Assembly (NCBI GenBank): GCA_002688875.1
Contig: NZDU01000026.1
Location: forward strand, 6,293-14,078
Origin: Candidatus Pacearchaeota archaeon
GTDB lineage: Archaea > Nanobdellota > Nanobdellia > Pacearchaeales > GW2011-AR1
Direction of reading: 5' to 3'
DNA length: 7,786 bases
The translations under genes and the position numbers were made by a program. The notes under the pieces were generated by a model. The model worked only from the letters and a program-made list of their open reading frames with translations. It was not told the origin of the DNA and did not search any database. Below are positions 1 to 5,114 of the stretch, piece by piece; the stretch's first letter is position 1, and every line of letters starts with the position of its first letter.

Positions 1-38
1 GGGGGATGGGGAATCGGGGCAGAAGGGGTTATAGGGTT
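1..38 (+). other. G-quadruplex-forming G-tract cluster
   Basis: Four runs of four or five G lie at about 1-5, 8-11, 16-19 and 25-28, separated by loops of 2 to 5 bases, and a GGG follows at about 34-36. This fits the canonical intramolecular G-quadruplex pattern on the plus strand. It stands out in DNA that is otherwise about 70% A+T. It lies downstream of the convergent end of the minus-strand secreted-protein gene. It could also be the end of a gene entering from the left: frame 1 is open to a TAG at 40-42 and frame 3 is open to a TAA at about 100-102. The window edge prevents a decision. Confidence 0.5.
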
Positions 39-103
39 TTAGAGAAAGTTTTAATTATTGATAATATTCTAATATCTAAGAAGTTTTTGTTATCATCTCT
101 GTA

Positions 104-1768
104 TTAATTTCTTGAAGGGTATGCTATAATGGAATCCTTAAGCTTTTTTCCATCTAGTCGTTCAATGATTATTCCATCCTCTGGATGAATATATCCTCCA
201 TCATGAAATTGAAACTTTCCTGAGTCAATTAATTTTCCTTGTTTATAAGTTTCAATAGAGTATTGTGAATATCCAAAACCTCTTACTCTTCCAGTTCTTT
301 TTATTACTATATCATCTATTCCAGTAAAACGATAATTTGCTGTATACTTGCCTTTATCATCAACTGAAGGAAATTTTAGATTTAAGAATCCATCAGAATC
401 AGCTTTTAATGAAATGTCTATATTGTAGTTCTTGCTGTCTAAATAATCATCAAACTCTTCAAAGTTACTAGTACCTGAAACTTTTTGGCCAGAATTTGCA
501 TCAAATATTTTTGTTCCAAGATTCCCCATATGCACATTACCTTTAATTGGAACTAATCTTCCATTATTGATAGGGAATCCTTTTCTTGGTCCTTCTGTTC
601 TGATGTCTGATTTTATTAATTGGTATTTCTGATCAAGGCCTTCAACTTCTATTTCATCAATATTATATCTAGCTTGCGATACTGGTCTTCTTGGATTATT
701 AATGATCTCATCTTCAGTTTCTCCAGATCCAATATTTGTTCCACCATTGGTAATAAAACTGTTTTTTCCATCTTCTTTGAATTTAAGATTTTTGTAGTCC
801 TTTAATTGTATAACTTGTTTATCTTTACCATTTACTTCCATTATATTTTCTCCTATTCTTATGTAATTATTTTGATATTGTCCGAATCTTTCTGAATCTG
901 ATAAATCAATTGGTTCATCATCAAAAGCTACCAAATTCGGTTCCCCATGTGATTTAACTATTGCATATCCACTTTTTTTTGCTTCCATTCCTTCTCCGAG
1001 TATTCCTCTTGTATCTGAAATTATTTCATAAACTCCTAATTCAGAACCATCTATGCTAGCTCCAGTATTTTTTATTTCTACTCTTCCATCTGATGTTAGA
1101 ATAGAATCACCTTTCTTTATCAAGATGCCAGAATCTCCAATTATGTGTTCATTCTTGCCGTTAATGAATACTTTTCCTTCATCGAATGCAATTTCATAAT
1201 AGTCATTATCATCTATCATTTTCGATTTAATAGAAACTGGATGAAAAATTTCAAAATTTCCATCCTCACTAGTTTTATAATTAATTGAAATGGTTTCACC
1301 AAGTTCTTCATCTTGTGTAATTACTAACTCAATTTCATTTAATCCACTTATCTTATTGTCTAGGTCTAACGCTTTTCCAAAACCTTCAATAAATAAAGAA
1401 TTACCTTCCCATCTGGAATTAAATTTTCCATTGCTTGTTTTTTCTAATCCTTTCAGCTTTATATTATAACCATATGATTTACTTAACTCCCTTTGCAAAG
1501 CAGATAAGGCTTCAACTCCATTATTGTTATCAAGCTTATTCCAAACTCCTTTGGCTTTATCGAAGTTATCATATATCTGATTTTGGTTTAAATTTTTTAA
1601 AAATTCTGGGTTTACATTGTTCCAATCGTATTTTTCGAGGTTATTGATAAATTCTTCCTTATCTATGTTACTGGCTTGAGCACTGATAATTCCCAAAATA
1701 AGTATGCTCAATAACAAAACATTTACTATCTTTACTTTACTATCTTTATTTTGTTTCATTTTATTCAT
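104..1768 (-). CDS. secreted, probably beta-rich surface protein (554 aa)
   Basis: I do not recognise a named family. A start at 1768 gives 554 residues. The N-terminus is a Sec signal peptide: a lysine-rich stretch (residues 3-13), a hydrophobic core VNVLLLSILILGIISA at about 15-30, and a likely cut after AQA (residue 32). A short helical, Asn-rich section follows (about 33-95). The remainder alternates charged and aliphatic residues with many Gly-Asp and Asn-Gly turns, as in beta-solenoid or beta-sandwich exoproteins. There is no second membrane segment and no catalytic motif that I can identify. The gene is the second of an operon: its ATG at 1768-1766 overlaps the TAA of the upstream gene (1763-1761), suggesting translational coupling. 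An in-frame ATG at 1759 is an alternative start. A further upstream in-frame ATG at 1816 would lie deep inside the neighbour, place 16 residues before the signal peptide and is less likely. No Shine-Dalgarno sequence is visible. Confidence 0.75.
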   Translation of the reverse strand: MNKMKQNKDSKVKIVNVLLLSILILGIISAQASNIDKEEFINNLEKYDWNNVNPEFLKNLNQNQIYDNFDKAKGVWNKLDNNNGVEALSALQRELSKSYGYNIKLKGLEKTSNGKFNSRWEGNSLFIEGFGKALDLDNKISGLNEIELVITQDEELGETISINYKTSEDGNFEIFHPVSIKSKMIDDNDYYEIAFDEGKVFINGKNEHIIGDSGILIKKGDSILTSDGRVEIKNTGASIDGSELGVYEIISDTRGILGEGMEAKKSGYAIVKSHGEPNLVAFDDEPIDLSDSERFGQYQNNYIRIGENIMEVNGKDKQVIQLKDYKNLKFKEDGKNSFITNGGTNIGSGETEDEIINNPRRPVSQARYNIDEIEVEGLDQKYQLIKSDIRTEGPRKGFPINNGRLVPIKGNVHMGNLGTKIFDANSGQKVSGTSNFEEFDDYLDSKNYNIDISLKADSDGFLNLKFPSVDDKGKYTANYRFTGIDDIVIKRTGRVRGFGYSQYSIETYKQGKLIDSGKFQFHDGGYIHPEDGIIIERLDGKKLKDSIIAYPSRN

Positions 1769-2501
1769 TGTATTTATTTGCGAATTGGAAAAGCTCTGGA
1801 TGTGAAACATTATCATTTGAAAATATTGCTATAAATTGGGTAAGATTTTCTATATCATAAATTTTAACCGTGAGATTATATTCTCCTGCTTTATTTGAGA
1901 TACAACTAATACAAATATTTCCTTCATAATTAGCATGTGATTCAGTAATAAATCTCGAAAGATCTATCATATTTAATAGCTTTGAAGGTATTTCAATTGG
2001 AAGTTTTTTTAAATCAATTTCTTCAGAGTTTTTTTCTTTATTAATACTAACTTGACTATCTATTGTAATTAATGTTTTGTCTTCTTCAATAATTATTTCT
2101 GACTTAGGATTTGAGTGAGATACTAGATAATTATTAAAATCTTGATTTTCAATACAAATATTAAAGTTTTTGTTAATAAGTTTGGAGATTTCTTTTTCTA
2201 CCTCATCAATTGATGGATTAAATTCTTGGCCTTTTAAATAATAATAAGGTATAAAAGTCCATCCTAAGTTGTAATAATTATTAGGTTTGTTATAGTATCC
2301 ACCCTGATTTCCAATTAATTTTAGAGATTTTTTCCCAGATTCCTCTATGCAATTCATTATTAAAGATCTTATTTCAATTATTGAGGGATCTATTTGTGAG
2401 AACTCAGATTTATTTTCTTGAAGAAAAACTACAGTTATTACTATAACAAATAAAATAACCACCGCTACAATAATAAAGGTTGTTACCTGTCCTCTTTTCA
2501 T
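1761..2501 (-). CDS. pilin-like N-anchored extracytoplasmic protein, DPANN family (246 aa)
   Basis: The N-terminus MKRGQVTTFIIVAVVIL has a short basic head, a Gly-Gln junction and one long hydrophobic helix (about residues 8-27). This resembles archaeal class III (prepilin) signals, which are cut after the Gly by a prepilin peptidase. The usual Glu at +5 of the mature protein is Phe here, so it could equally be a simple membrane anchor. The outer part contains Cys51 (NCIEES), Cys116 (ICIEN) and a C-x2-C at 197/200, plus an NQGGYYN segment at 65-71. From memory this pattern is typical of a widespread but uncharacterised DPANN family. Disulfide bonding of the four cysteines is an inference. The gene heads an operon with the secreted 554-aa protein, and the two probably act together at the cell surface. 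The promoter at 2517-2536 places the transcription start close to the ATG. Confidence 0.75.
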   Translation of the reverse strand: MKRGQVTTFIIVAVVILFVIVITVVFLQENKSEFSQIDPSIIEIRSLIMNCIEESGKKSLKLIGNQGGYYNKPNNYYNLGWTFIPYYYLKGQEFNPSIDEVEKEISKLINKNFNICIENQDFNNYLVSHSNPKSEIIIEEDKTLITIDSQVSINKEKNSEEIDLKKLPIEIPSKLLNMIDLSRFITESHANYEGNICISCISNKAGEYNLTVKIYDIENLTQFIAIFSNDNVSHPELFQFANKYNE

Positions 2502-2516
2502 AATACAACATAGAGA

Positions 2517-2536
2517 ATATATATATATATTTCGGT
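2517..2536 (-). promoter_or_regulatory. archaeal promoter (BRE + TATA) for the surface-protein operon
   Basis: Read on the minus strand, this is CCGAA (BRE-like) followed by an alternating AT tract of 14 bp (2530-2517). The TATA centre is about 22-28 bp from the ATG at 2501, the normal distance from TATA to the transcription start in archaea. The mRNA is therefore probably leaderless or nearly so, in keeping with the absence of a Shine-Dalgarno sequence. Confidence 0.6.
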
Positions 2537-2569
2537 TATCATTTTTTTATTAAGTTGATTGCCTAAAGA

Positions 2570-2597
2570 TTTAAAAAATTAAACGGAGTTTATTTTG
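2570..2597 (+). promoter_or_regulatory. archaeal TATA box region for the zinc-finger/AbrB gene
   Basis: Two TATA-like sequences are present: TTTAAAAAAT at 2570-2579 and TTTATTTT at 2589-2596. The first would give a leader of roughly 15-20 nt before the ATG at 2617; the second would give a leaderless transcript starting at 2617. Either supports 2617, rather than 2628, as the intended start. Confidence 0.4.
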
Positions 2598-2616
2598 TAA
2601 TAACAGTTAAACCAAG

Positions 2617-2948
2617 ATGGTAAAAAAATGTCCTGTTTGCGACGAAGGAAGCCTAAAAAAGGTAGAGTAAGGGAAGAGATGTTTGGAGTTTATTTGGGCG
2701 ATTTTCCTGCAGATATTTGTGATAGTTGTGGTGAGTCTTTTACTGATCAAGAAACCACGGGGAAAATTGAGCGAATTGCTAAAGATCGGGGAGTCTGGGG
2801 ACTTGGTTTTAAAACAAGAGTTACTAAAACTGGAAATAGTTTAGCTGTTAGAATTCCAAAGAAGATAGCAGATTTTATTAAGTTAAAGGAAGGCGAAGAA
2901 GCATATATTCATCCAGATAGAAATAAAGTTGTGATTGAGAGAATATAA
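2617..2948 (+). CDS. YgiT/MqsA-like zinc finger fused to AbrB/SpoVT domain, split between two frames
   Basis: Probable antitoxin-type DNA-binding regulator. Reading from ATG 2617 gives MVKKCPVCDEGSLKKVE and then a TAA at 2668-2670. The rest of the protein is in the -1 frame (open from 2628 to 2948). Joining the frames at the A-run (2655-2661) gives about 110 residues: a first zinc knuckle C5-x2-C8, an EMFGVYLGDFPA segment, a second knuckle C35-x2-C38, a linker helix, and from about residue 69 a swapped-hairpin AbrB domain (TKTGNSLAVRIPKKIA... EGEEAYIHPD). The second frame alone (106 aa from ATG 2628) would begin with a basic, non-homologous N-terminus lacking the first CxxC. Explanations are programmed -1 frameshifting, a recent inactivating deletion, a missing A in the assembly, or internal initiation at ATG 2679 after the purine-rich GGGAAGAG. 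No toxin gene is paired with it, so it is an orphan antitoxin or general regulator. Confidence 0.7.
2655..2661 (+). other. A_AAA_AAG slippery heptamer (candidate -1 frameshift site)
   Basis: In the frame starting at ATG 2617 the codons are CTA AAA AAG, so A-AAA-AAG is in the exact phase of the -1 slip site used in Escherichia coli dnaX. A purine-rich GAAGGAAG lies just upstream (2644-2651), and the zero-frame stop follows 6 bases after the site. A -1 slip would restore the conserved zinc-finger/AbrB protein. No strong downstream stem-loop is evident. A homopolymer indel is the simpler alternative. Confidence 0.4.
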
Positions 2949-2968
2949 TTAGCTGGTTTTCCATATTG
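2949..2968 (-). repeat. possible degenerate copy of the right-edge gene C-terminus
   Basis: Starting at the base after the AbrB gene stop, the minus strand reads I-W-K-T-S-stop. The complete right-edge gene ends M-W-K-T-G-stop at 6805, and 14 of 20 bases align without gaps (GTTTTCCA and ATTG shared). It is short, so chance cannot be excluded. Its placement matches the much better copy at 4476-4504, which also abuts the end of a plus-strand antitoxin/toxin gene. Confidence 0.3.
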
Positions 2969-3009
2969 AATTAATAATTATGTACTACAAGAATTAGTTT
3001 TAGAAAATG

Positions 3010-3017
3010 TTTAAATA
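3010..3017 (+). promoter_or_regulatory. TATA box of vapBC module 1
   Basis: TTTAAATA matches the archaeal box A. Its centre lies about 32 bp before the ATG at 3046, so transcription would start around 3038-3042, inside or next to the palindrome at 3024-3041, leaving a leader of only a few bases. Confidence 0.6.
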
Positions 3018-3023
3018 GTTCTT

Positions 3024-3041
3024 TGTATTACATGTAATACA
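3024..3041 (+). promoter_or_regulatory. 18-bp perfect palindrome, likely VapB operator
   Basis: TGTATTACATGTAATACA reads identically on both strands. It sits between the TATA box and the start codon of vapB, over the expected transcription start. Ribbon-helix-helix antitoxins, alone or with their toxin, usually repress their own operon by binding such sites. The autorepressor role is inferred from position and symmetry. Confidence 0.6.
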
Positions 3042-3045
3042 TAGA

Positions 3046-3306
3046 ATGGAAGAAAAGATTATATCAACAAGGATTAGTAAGGAGTTATTTAATAAGATGA
3101 GAAGTAGAAAGGATATTAACTGGAGTTCTGTTATTAGGAATGCTTTGGTTAGAAAGTCTGCTTATGAAGATTTTGGTGATGTTGAAAATGATAAAGAGTT
3201 AATGGTAGAGATTAAAGAGATGGATAGATTAGTGGAGGGTGCTGGTAGAAGAAAAGGAAAGACGTCTACAGAAATTGTTAGAGAATGGAGAGACAAAAGA
3301 AAGTAG
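3046..3306 (+). CDS. vapB: VapB-type ribbon-helix-helix antitoxin (86 aa)
   Basis: Antitoxin expected to bind and inhibit the VapC encoded immediately downstream and to repress the shared promoter. The N-terminal 35-40 residues fit a ribbon-helix-helix fold: a beta strand KIISTRIS, a helix KELFNKMRSRKDI, and a second helix beginning NWSSVIRNALVRK. The acidic middle and basic C-terminal tail (about 50-86, ending RREWRDKRK-like) would be the toxin-wrapping region that folds on VapC. The gene overlaps vapC by 22 bp, which suggests translational coupling. It has its own TATA box and an 18-bp palindrome just upstream. The exact RHH subfamily cannot be assigned by eye. Confidence 0.8.
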   Translation: MEEKIISTRISKELFNKMRSRKDINWSSVIRNALVRKSAYEDFGDVENDKELMVEIKEMDRLVEGAGRRKGKTSTEIVREWRDKRK

Positions 3307-3683
3307 TCGATGCTTCTGTTGCCTTAAAGTGGTTTTTAGAAGAAGATAAAAGAGGCGATGCTCTAAAGTTAAGGGAGTCTCATGTATTTGGTGATATTAG
3401 TATTTTAGTTCCAGAATTGATATTTCTTGAGATTTTAAATTCTTTGAGATATAAGAATGTTGAAGAAGAGTTTCTACATAAGGTTGTTTCAATAATTACC
3501 AAGATGAAATTAGTCGTTAGAAGGATTGATGATCATTTGCTTCAAAGGGCAGTTAAGATATCCTTGGAATATGACTTATCTATTTATGATTCATTATATG
3601 CAGCTCTTTCGGAAGTTTATGGATGTGAGCTTGTAACTGATGATAAGAAGTTGATGAATTTTCCAAATGCAGTTTCTTTGTAG
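3285..3683 (+). CDS. vapC: VapC-type PIN-domain RNase toxin (132 aa)
   Basis: PIN-domain ribonuclease of standard VapC length (about 130 residues). The acidic metal-binding residues are all visible: Asp9 in VVDASVALKWF, Glu49 in PELIFLEILNSLR, Asp102 in SIYDSLYAALS and Asp119/Asp120 in ELVTDDKKL. VapC enzymes cut specific RNAs (initiator tRNA, rRNA loops or other tRNAs); the target here is unknown. The start at 3285 lies inside vapB and gives the expected short N-terminus (8 residues before the first catalytic Asp). All motifs are intact, so the toxin should be active when not bound by the VapB upstream. A T-rich stretch follows the stop codon. Confidence 0.88.
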   Translation: MERQKKVVDASVALKWFLEEDKRGDALKLRESHVFGDISILVPELIFLEILNSLRYKNVEEEFLHKVVSIITKMKLVVRRIDDHLLQRAVKISLEYDLSIYDSLYAALSEVYGCELVTDDKKLMNFPNAVSL

Positions 3684-3703
3684 TTATTTTGTTTTGATTC
3701 TTT
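3684..3703 (+). terminator. T-rich tract after vapC 1, possible archaeal terminator
   Basis: Directly after the vapC stop comes a pyrimidine-rich stretch with runs TTTT (3687-3690), TTTT (3692-3695) and CTTTC. Archaeal RNA polymerase commonly terminates at oligo-T without a hairpin. The evidence is compositional only. Confidence 0.3.
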
Positions 3704-3708
3704 CAACT

Positions 3709-3757
3709 GAGTGTTACACCCTGGAGCTTGCTCTGAGAGGTGGGCCGTCGTTTTTTG
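3709..3757 (+). ncRNA. GC-rich island with nested inverted repeats and T6 end; candidate structured RNA or mobile-element relic
   Basis: About 40 bases here are over 55% G+C in a region of roughly 30%. Complementary segments nest: CACC (3717-3720) with GGTG (3739-3742), and inside it GGAG with CTCT around a CTTG loop. A small GTG-TTA-CAC hairpin precedes them. A run of six T (3751-3756) follows, as at an RNA 3' end. It lies between two independent vapBC modules, encodes no convincing protein and resembles no RNA family I can name. It may instead be the leftover end of an IS200/IS605-type element. The assignment is tentative. Confidence 0.25.
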
Positions 3758-3787
3758 GATATCAAATAAATCTCTAAAGATAGTATA

Positions 3788-3800
3788 GAAACATTTATAA
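3788..3800 (+). promoter_or_regulatory. BRE + TATA box of vapBC module 2
   Basis: GAAAC (BRE-like, 3788-3792) is followed by ATTTATAA (3793-3800). The TATA centre is about 26 bp from the ATG at 3823, so the transcript would be essentially leaderless. Confidence 0.6.
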
Positions 3801-3820
3801 GTACATAAGTACTTTAGTAC
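3801..3820 (+). promoter_or_regulatory. triple GTAC operator of vapBC module 2
   Basis: GTAC occurs at 3801-3804, 3809-3812 and 3817-3820, exactly 8 bp apart and separated by ATAA and TTTA, filling the gap between TATA box and start codon. The central copy extends to the palindrome AAGTACTT. Regularly spaced short palindromes are what cooperative ribbon-helix-helix dimers bind, so this is a likely autoregulatory operator for the downstream antitoxin. Confidence 0.55.
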
Positions 3821-3822
3821 CT

Positions 3823-4077
3823 ATGGTTTTGAAGATAGAATTTAATGAAGAGTTTGAGAGAAGATTTAGAGAATTGGCTATGAGAAAGTTTGGTTTCTTA
3901 AAAGGTTCTATAAAGAAGGCTAGTGAGGAGGCTTTGAGTGAGTGGATGAGATATGAGGGAGAGGGGACGCCTAAGATTAATGATCCAATTAATGCTATTA
4001 GGGGATTATTGAAAGATTCATTAGGTGAACAGAGTTCAGTTGAGATGCAGCATGATAAATCGGAATGGTTCAAATAA
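3823..4077 (+). CDS. vapB: VapB-type ribbon-helix-helix antitoxin (84 aa)
   Basis: Second antitoxin of the island, unrelated in sequence to the one at 3046. The N-terminal half fits a ribbon-helix-helix: a strand VLKIEFN, a helix EEFERRFRELAMRKFG, and a second helix SIKKASEEALSEWM. The C-terminal portion NDPINAIRGLLKDS...SSVEMQHDKSEWF matches, from memory, a tail (SSVELQHE-like) frequent in archaeal VapB proteins that occupies the VapC active-site groove. It overlaps vapC by 26 to 53 bp depending on the vapC start. The promoter and GTAC-repeat operator lie immediately upstream. The role of binding VapC and repressing its own transcription is inferred from family and arrangement. Confidence 0.78.
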   Translation: MVLKIEFNEEFERRFRELAMRKFGFLKGSIKKASEEALSEWMRYEGEGTPKINDPINAIRGLLKDSLGEQSSVEMQHDKSEWFK

Positions 4078-4471
4078 ATTTATAGATGCAAACATCTTTC
4101 TTGAGATATTGCTCGATGATGAGAATGCAGATAGGTGTAGTATTTTCTTTAAAGGATTAATTAATGGAGATTTTAAGGCAATTACTTCTGATTTTATTAT
4201 TTATACGTGCGTGTTAAAAATTGAGAGAAAATTAAATTCTAAAAAGGTTATGAGGAAATTTATTTCATCAATTAAGTCTATGAAAGGGTTAACTATTGTT
4301 AGACCTTCGATAAAAGTAATGTATAATTCTACAAAGATTGGAGAGAAATATAATTTAGATTTTGATGATAGTTTAATTGTATCGGTAATGATGGAATATG
4401 GGGTTGATGAAATTGTCTCTTTTGATAAACATTTTGATAAAGTTGAAATGATTAAGAGGGTTGAGCCTTGA
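4052..4471 (+). CDS. vapC: VapC-type PIN-domain RNase toxin (139 aa)
   Basis: PIN-domain ribonuclease toxin. The start at ATG 4052 is preferred; ATG 4025 would add nine residues (148 aa) before an already long lead-in. Motifs from the 4052 start: Asp12 in KFIDANIFLEILL, Asp105/Asp106 in LDFDDSLIVSVM and Asp125 in IVSFDKHF. The second acidic position is unclear. In most VapC proteins a Glu sits within the helix after the S-D turn, but here the segment is TSDFIIYTCVLKIER, with Thr52 where Glu is common and the nearest Glu at 58. This may be a subfamily feature. The gene overlaps vapB and ends only 4 bp before a 29-bp copy of the right-edge gene's 3' end. The RNA target is unknown. Confidence 0.83.
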   Translation: MINRNGSNKFIDANIFLEILLDDENADRCSIFFKGLINGDFKAITSDFIIYTCVLKIERKLNSKKVMRKFISSIKSMKGLTIVRPSIKVMYNSTKIGEKYNLDFDDSLIVSVMMEYGVDEIVSFDKHFDKVEMIKRVEP

Positions 4472-4475
4472 TTGT

Positions 4476-4504
4476 TAACCAGTTTTCCACATTGGGAGTC
4501 TGAT
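4476..4504 (-). repeat. 29-bp exact copy of the 3' end of the right-edge gene
   Basis: These 29 bases are identical to 6806-6834. On the minus strand they encode I-R-L-P-M-W-K-T-G and a stop, the terminal residues of the complete gene at the right edge. Identity ends one base into the stop codon (TAA here, TAG there) on one side and at the Ile codon on the other. The copy lies 4 bp after the vapC stop and 25 bp from the end of the MNT gene. It is a gene remnant, an att-like direct repeat, or both. Confidence 0.75.
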
Positions 4505-4529
4505 GATTTTTATTTGTAGTTTCAACGAT

Positions 4530-5114
4530 TTAAGAAGGATATAATAGTAAATTATTTGCTTTATAATCAAAAGTGGTCTGATAAAAAGCGGATCTATTAT
4601 CTTTTTCCTTTTTAAAATTGTCTTCTGTAAAAGGTATAATATCTAATTTAATTTTGTATAGGGTTTTAATGTCTTTCTCAACTTTTCTTTGTTCTTTTTC
4701 TGAGAATTTATTAAATATGATGATTAGATCAAGATCATTTTTGTCTTTAGGATCTTCTAAATAACTTCCGATTAAATATATTTTTTTAGTTTCTTTGAAG
4801 TTGTTGGAAATGTATCTGATGATATTCTCAATTTTAGGATACTTGCTATAAATTCTATCTTTTCTGAAATCCTCTATGATTGTATTCATTTTATTAGAGG
4901 TTTCTTTAGAAAGTATGAACTCTATAGATCTGCCTATTTTTTTATGAATGCTTACTATATTATTATTTTTTAGTTTTTTAATCTGAAGTGAGACGTTTTG
5001 TTTCTCAATTCCTGTTTTTTTAGCTATCTCGCTGATGTGTAAGGGGCCAAATAAGTGCAATGCTGTAATGATACTTAATTTCCTATTTGTTAAGGGTAGT
5101 AAATTACTGATCAT
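4530..5114 (-). CDS. wHTH-MNT nucleotidyltransferase antitoxin of an HEPN/MNT pair (194 aa)
   Basis: The N-terminal winged helix-turn-helix (about residues 5-75: LHISEIAKKTGIEKQNVSLQIKKLKNNNIV and a wing SIHKKIGRSIEFIL) is followed by a minimal nucleotidyltransferase domain with the signature IGS at 115-117 and NDLDL, giving Asp127 and Asp129 (G-S-x9-D-x-D). MNT antitoxins neutralise HEPN RNases, in characterised cases by adenylylating a tyrosine near the HEPN active site; the wHTH part would add operon autoregulation. The start chosen is ATG 5114, because GGAGGAGGAG lies directly upstream; extension to 5147 would need a TTG start without such a site. The gene follows the HEPN gene and overlaps it by 11 bp. 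The ribosome binding site is built into the Gly codons of the HEPN C-terminus. Confidence 0.8.
   Translation of the reverse strand: MISNLLPLTNRKLSIITALHLFGPLHISEIAKKTGIEKQNVSLQIKKLKNNNIVSIHKKIGRSIEFILSKETSNKMNTIIEDFRKDRIYSKYPKIENIIRYISNNFKETKKIYLIGSYLEDPKDKNDLDLIIIFNKFSEKEQRKVEKDIKTLYKIKLDIIPFTEDNFKKEKDNRSAFYQTTFDYKANNLLLYPS

Noticed and set aside
1..102. Possible C-terminal end of a plus-strand gene entering from the left (frames 1 and 3 open to 42 and 102)
   Set aside because: Too short to judge, no start visible and no recognisable residues. Kept only as an alternative reading of the G-rich segment.
620..805. 61-codon plus-strand reading frame
   Set aside because: Lies antisense inside the secreted-protein gene, Phe/Ile/Ser-rich as expected of a shadow, with no promoter.
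1435..1647. 70-codon plus-strand reading frame
   Set aside because: Antisense shadow of the same gene with no coding character.
2517..2530. (AT)7 tract as a microsatellite or origin element
   Set aside because: Its position relative to the ATG and the adjacent BRE-like CCGAA explain it as a TATA box.
3795..4073. 92-codon minus-strand reading frame
   Set aside because: Antisense to the second vapB, whose frame, promoter and motifs are clear.
4065..4085. ATG 4065 (MVQINL-stop) as an alternative vapC 2 start resembling MVQIN-type VapC N-termini
   Set aside because: It is in another frame and stops after six codons; a second frameshift would be needed and the in-frame ATG 4052 is adequate.
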